The notes under the pieces are model-generated. The model did not search any database. It was not told the DNA's origin and saw only the letters and a program-made list of their open reading frames with translations. Below are positions 61,849 to 64,000 of a stretch of 64,000 nucleotides of DNA, piece by piece; positions within the stretch are counted from its first letter, which is position 1, and each line of letters begins with the position of its first letter. The position numbers and the translations under genes are program-made. This stretch comes from Erysipelotrichaceae bacterium (GTDB lineage: Bacteria; Bacillota_I; Bacilli_A; Erysipelotrichales; Coprobacillaceae), in NCBI GenBank assembly GCA_017633115.1, contig JAGBPZ010000071.1, positions 1 to 64,000 of the forward strand. The letters are read 5' to 3'.

Positions 61849-62624
61849 TTCTCGTTATTGACATTGGAAACACTAATATTACAGTAGGTATTTATAATGA
61901 TCAGGACCTTGTCAGTAGTTTCCGTCTGACAACCCGTGTCCATCGTACATCTGATGAATACGGTCTCTTGTTGATTGACTATTTGACAGCACGTCACATC
62001 GACAGCAAGGCTGTTGAAGATGTTATTATCAGTTCCGTCGTTCCAAAAATCAACTACTCATTCTCAAGCGCGATTATAAAATATTTTGACATCAATCCCC
62101 TTTTCGTTGGTCCTGGTGTCAAATCTGGTATCGCAATCCATGTTGATTCACCTAAATCATTAGGTGTTGACCGTCTTGTCGATGCTGCCGGTGCTTATTA
62201 TACCTATGGTGGACCATGTCTGATTATTGACTTTGGTACAGCGACAACATTTGATGTCATCAATGAAAAAGGCGTATTCCTTGGTGGTTCAATCACACCT
62301 GGTATTGGTATCGTCTCAAATGCCCTTTCATCAATGGCAGCACAGCTTCCAGAAATCGAAATCATGAAACCTGAACATGCCATCGCTAAAAATACCATTA
62401 CGGCGATGCAGTCTGGTCTTGTCAATGGCTATATCGGACAGACCGAATATCTGATTCAAAAAATTAAAGAAGAATATGGTTCCGATATGCGTGTCATTTC
62501 CACCGGTGGTTATGGTAAAATGATTACTAGAGAAACAGATATGATTGATATCTTCGATGGTGATCTTACATTTAAGGGTTTAAAAATCATTTACGATAAA
62601 AATAAAACAAATAAGGAGAAATAA
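61845..62624 (+). CDS. coaX: Type III pantothenate kinase
   Basis: 259 aa. Phosphate-binding DIGNTNITVGIY, the GVDRLVDAAGAY segment and DFGTATTFDVIN are the CoaX signatures. It phosphorylates pantothenate, the first CoA step, and is insensitive to CoA feedback, which makes control at the level of the operon leader plausible. The start at 61845 overlaps the coaBC stop (ATGA). Confidence 0.95.
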   Translation: MILVIDIGNTNITVGIYNDQDLVSSFRLTTRVHRTSDEYGLLLIDYLTARHIDSKAVEDVIISSVVPKINYSFSSAIIKYFDINPLFVGPGVKSGIAIHVDSPKSLGVDRLVDAAGAYYTYGGPCLIIDFGTATTFDVINEKGVFLGGSITPGIGIVSNALSSMAAQLPEIEIMKPEHAIAKNTITAMQSGLVNGYIGQTEYLIQKIKEEYGSDMRVISTGGYGKMITRETDMIDIFDGDLTFKGLKIIYDKNKTNKEK

Positions 62625-62625
62625 A

Positions 62626-62907
62626 ATGAAACAAATCATTATGTTTTACCTCGATGATTGTGGTTACTGCCACAAGGCTCACAAAGCTCTCGATGAATTA
62701 ATGGAAGCTGATCCTCGTTATCAGGCTATTGACATCAAGAAAGTAGAAGAAGAACAAAATGCCGACTATGCCAATCAGTTCGATTACTTTGCTACACCTA
62801 CATTCTATGTTGGTAAAGACAAGATTTTTGAAGCCCATATTGGCATGACTTATGATCAAATCAAAGCAGAAGTCAAAAACGTTTTAGATACTGCTTTGAA
62901 TTCATAA
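62626..62907 (+). CDS. Thioredoxin/glutaredoxin-fold protein
   Basis: 93 aa with active site CGYC (LDDCGYCHKAHKAL) and cis-Pro strand TPTFYVGK. Paralogue-like to the protein encoded at 52072-52344. Begins one base after the coaX stop and ends the operon. A dithiol reductase; any link with CoA metabolism is unproved. Confidence 0.82.
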   Translation: MKQIIMFYLDDCGYCHKAHKALDELMEADPRYQAIDIKKVEEEQNADYANQFDYFATPTFYVGKDKIFEAHIGMTYDQIKAEVKNVLDTALNS

Positions 62908-62912
62908 AAATG

Positions 62913-62937
62913 AGTACGCGTTAAGCGTACTTTTTTT
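62913..62937 (+). terminator. Terminator of the panT-coa operon
   Basis: Perfect 7-bp stem AGTACGC/GCGTACT, loop GTTAA, then seven T. Confidence 0.9.
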
Positions 62938-62998
62938 CATTAATTGAATTTAATTATGTTACAATAATGTCAACGATAGGAAAGCAGAGGAAAAACTC

Positions 62999-63931
62999 AT
63001 GGGAATTGTTGTATTAGGCTCAGTATTCGTTGATATCAAAGGCTATCCTTTTGGTCAATATATTCCAGGTGGCCGAAATGCCGGACGTGTCATTCAGGTT
63101 CATGGTGGTGTCAGCCGTAACATCGTTGAAGACATTGCCAATATTGAATTGCGTCCTACTTTTGTCAGTCTCGTCGATAATACTGGTACCGGTGTTGATG
63201 TCATCAATAAGCTGAAACGACATAAAGTCAACACTGACTACATTCGCGTCGTTCCTGATGGCTTAGGCACATGGCTTGCAGTCTTCGATAATCAGGGTGA
63301 TGTCGTTGCTTCAATTTCTAAACGTCCTAATTTGGATGAAATCGGCAGAATCATTGATGAACAGGGTGATGAAATATTTAAAGATTGCGACAGTATCGTT
63401 GTTGAAATCGATATGGAACGCCATCTTCTTAATCGTGTTTTTGATTTTGCTGAAAAGTATCACAAAAATGTTTATGCAGCTGTTTCCAACATGTCGATTG
63501 CGATTGAACGTCGTGACTTATTGAAACATACAAGTTGCTTTGTCTGTAATCAACAGGAAGCAGGTATTTTCTTCACTGAAGAATATGATCATTTAAGTCC
63601 CGAAGAAATCAGAAAAATCCTGAATCATAAAATCAAATCAGCCGGTATTCCAAATATGGTTGTCACGTCTGGAAGTGAGGGTGCTGTATGGGCAACGATT
63701 GATGGGCGTTCAGGCGTCGTCCCACCACAAAAAGTCGACGTCATTGATACGACTGGTGCAGGTGATTCGTTCTTTGCCGGAGTGGTCATTGGTTTGACTT
63801 ATGGCAAATCGCTTGATGAAGCATGCCAGATTGGTACTAGACTGGCTTCATCCGTCATCGCCACAAAAGAAAATGTCTGTCCTCGCTTCATGCCAGCCGA
63901 ATTTGGCATTGAGGTCGAGATCAAAGACTAA
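62999..63931 (+). CDS. PfkB-family carbohydrate/nucleoside kinase
   Basis: 310 aa. Signature 1: GGVSRNIVEDIANIE near residue 36; signature 2: DTTGAGDSFFAGVV near residue 250 with the catalytic Asp. The GGVxRNIAE-like start is common in pseudouridine or related nucleoside kinases, but the substrate is not certain. Followed by a terminator. No partner gene (e.g. pseudouridine-5'-phosphate glycosidase) is visible. Confidence 0.83.
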   Translation: MGIVVLGSVFVDIKGYPFGQYIPGGRNAGRVIQVHGGVSRNIVEDIANIELRPTFVSLVDNTGTGVDVINKLKRHKVNTDYIRVVPDGLGTWLAVFDNQGDVVASISKRPNLDEIGRIIDEQGDEIFKDCDSIVVEIDMERHLLNRVFDFAEKYHKNVYAAVSNMSIAIERRDLLKHTSCFVCNQQEAGIFFTEEYDHLSPEEIRKILNHKIKSAGIPNMVVTSGSEGAVWATIDGRSGVVPPQKVDVIDTTGAGDSFFAGVVIGLTYGKSLDEACQIGTRLASSVIATKENVCPRFMPAEFGIEVEIKD

Positions 63932-63948
63932 AAGAAAAAAACTCATCG

Positions 63949-63982
63949 AAGGTACACATCAATCCCTTCAATGAGTTCTTTT
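63949..63982. terminator. Terminator after the PfkB kinase
   Basis: Stem AACTCAT-x-GAAGG/CCTTC-x-ATGAGTT with one mismatch, followed by CTTTTTATTT on the plus strand. Confidence 0.8.
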
Positions 63983-64000
63983 TATTTGACTTTAAAGAGC

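Overview
The window looks like a chromosomal segment of a low-GC, strictly anaerobic Gram-positive bacterium (Bacillota). Supporting signs are AGGAGG-type ribosome sites, TTGACA/TATAAT promoters, a CIRCE element, many U-tailed terminators, a bifurcating [FeFe]-hydrogenase, an Rnf complex, 6-phospho-beta-glucosidases and oxygen-sensitive Fe-S enzymes. The protein flavour fits a gut-type Erysipelotrichales/Coprobacillaceae relative, but that placement is inference. I see no rRNA, tRNA, CRISPR array, insertion sequence or phage gene.

Layout. 1-2400 (minus): 5' part of larC (nickel-pincer cofactor), a DUF362 protein and an AEC carrier. 2474-10493 (minus): a ten-gene hydrogenase operon in which hydC, hydB and hydA are separated by seven accessory genes (two DRTGG proteins, two HATPases, a PHP protein, a thioredoxin-like 2Fe-2S protein and an H-cluster protein of the sensory type). 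10875-15530 (plus), divergent from it: rnfCDGEA, a 54-aa Cys-rich membrane protein and an unusually short rnfB. 15601-26625: a D-2-hydroxyacid dehydrogenase, a GH1 enzyme, a TMEM86-type protein, a LysR/flavodoxin/Fe-S aldo-keto reductase group, a four-gene oxidoreductase operon (CMD, UPF0303, Fe-ADH, SDR) and an RpoD-type sigma factor. 27245-38696: an anchored protein, an 891-aa beta-helix surface protein, a CoA-transferase, a PRD regulator, an AKR/ASCH/PsiE-like operon and Tex. 38866-41825: a vWA, macro-HTH and zinc-ribbon membrane protein cluster, preceded by a 790-bp gap that may encode a structured RNA. 42613-50429: htpG under CIRCE, a second beta-helix protein, an HD hydrolase, DUF937, a RibD-like reductase and a secreted serpin. 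50501-57874: housekeeping hydrolases, deoC, RluA, an acetyltransferase, and a GH1/manA operon facing a divergent RpiR regulator. 59087-63931: ndk, a panT-coaBC-coaX-thioredoxin operon with a switch-like leader, and a PfkB kinase.

How it fits together. The hydrogenase and Rnf operons are divergent and probably co-regulated: HydABC would couple ferredoxin and NADH to H2, and Rnf would couple ferredoxin/NAD to an ion gradient. Sugar use is by phosphorylated beta-glucosides and mannose-6-P. The least explained parts are the accessory genes in the hyd operon, the short RnfB with its Cys-rich partner, the zinc-ribbon/macro/vWA cluster with the adjacent candidate RNA, and the panT leader, which has two mutually exclusive helices.
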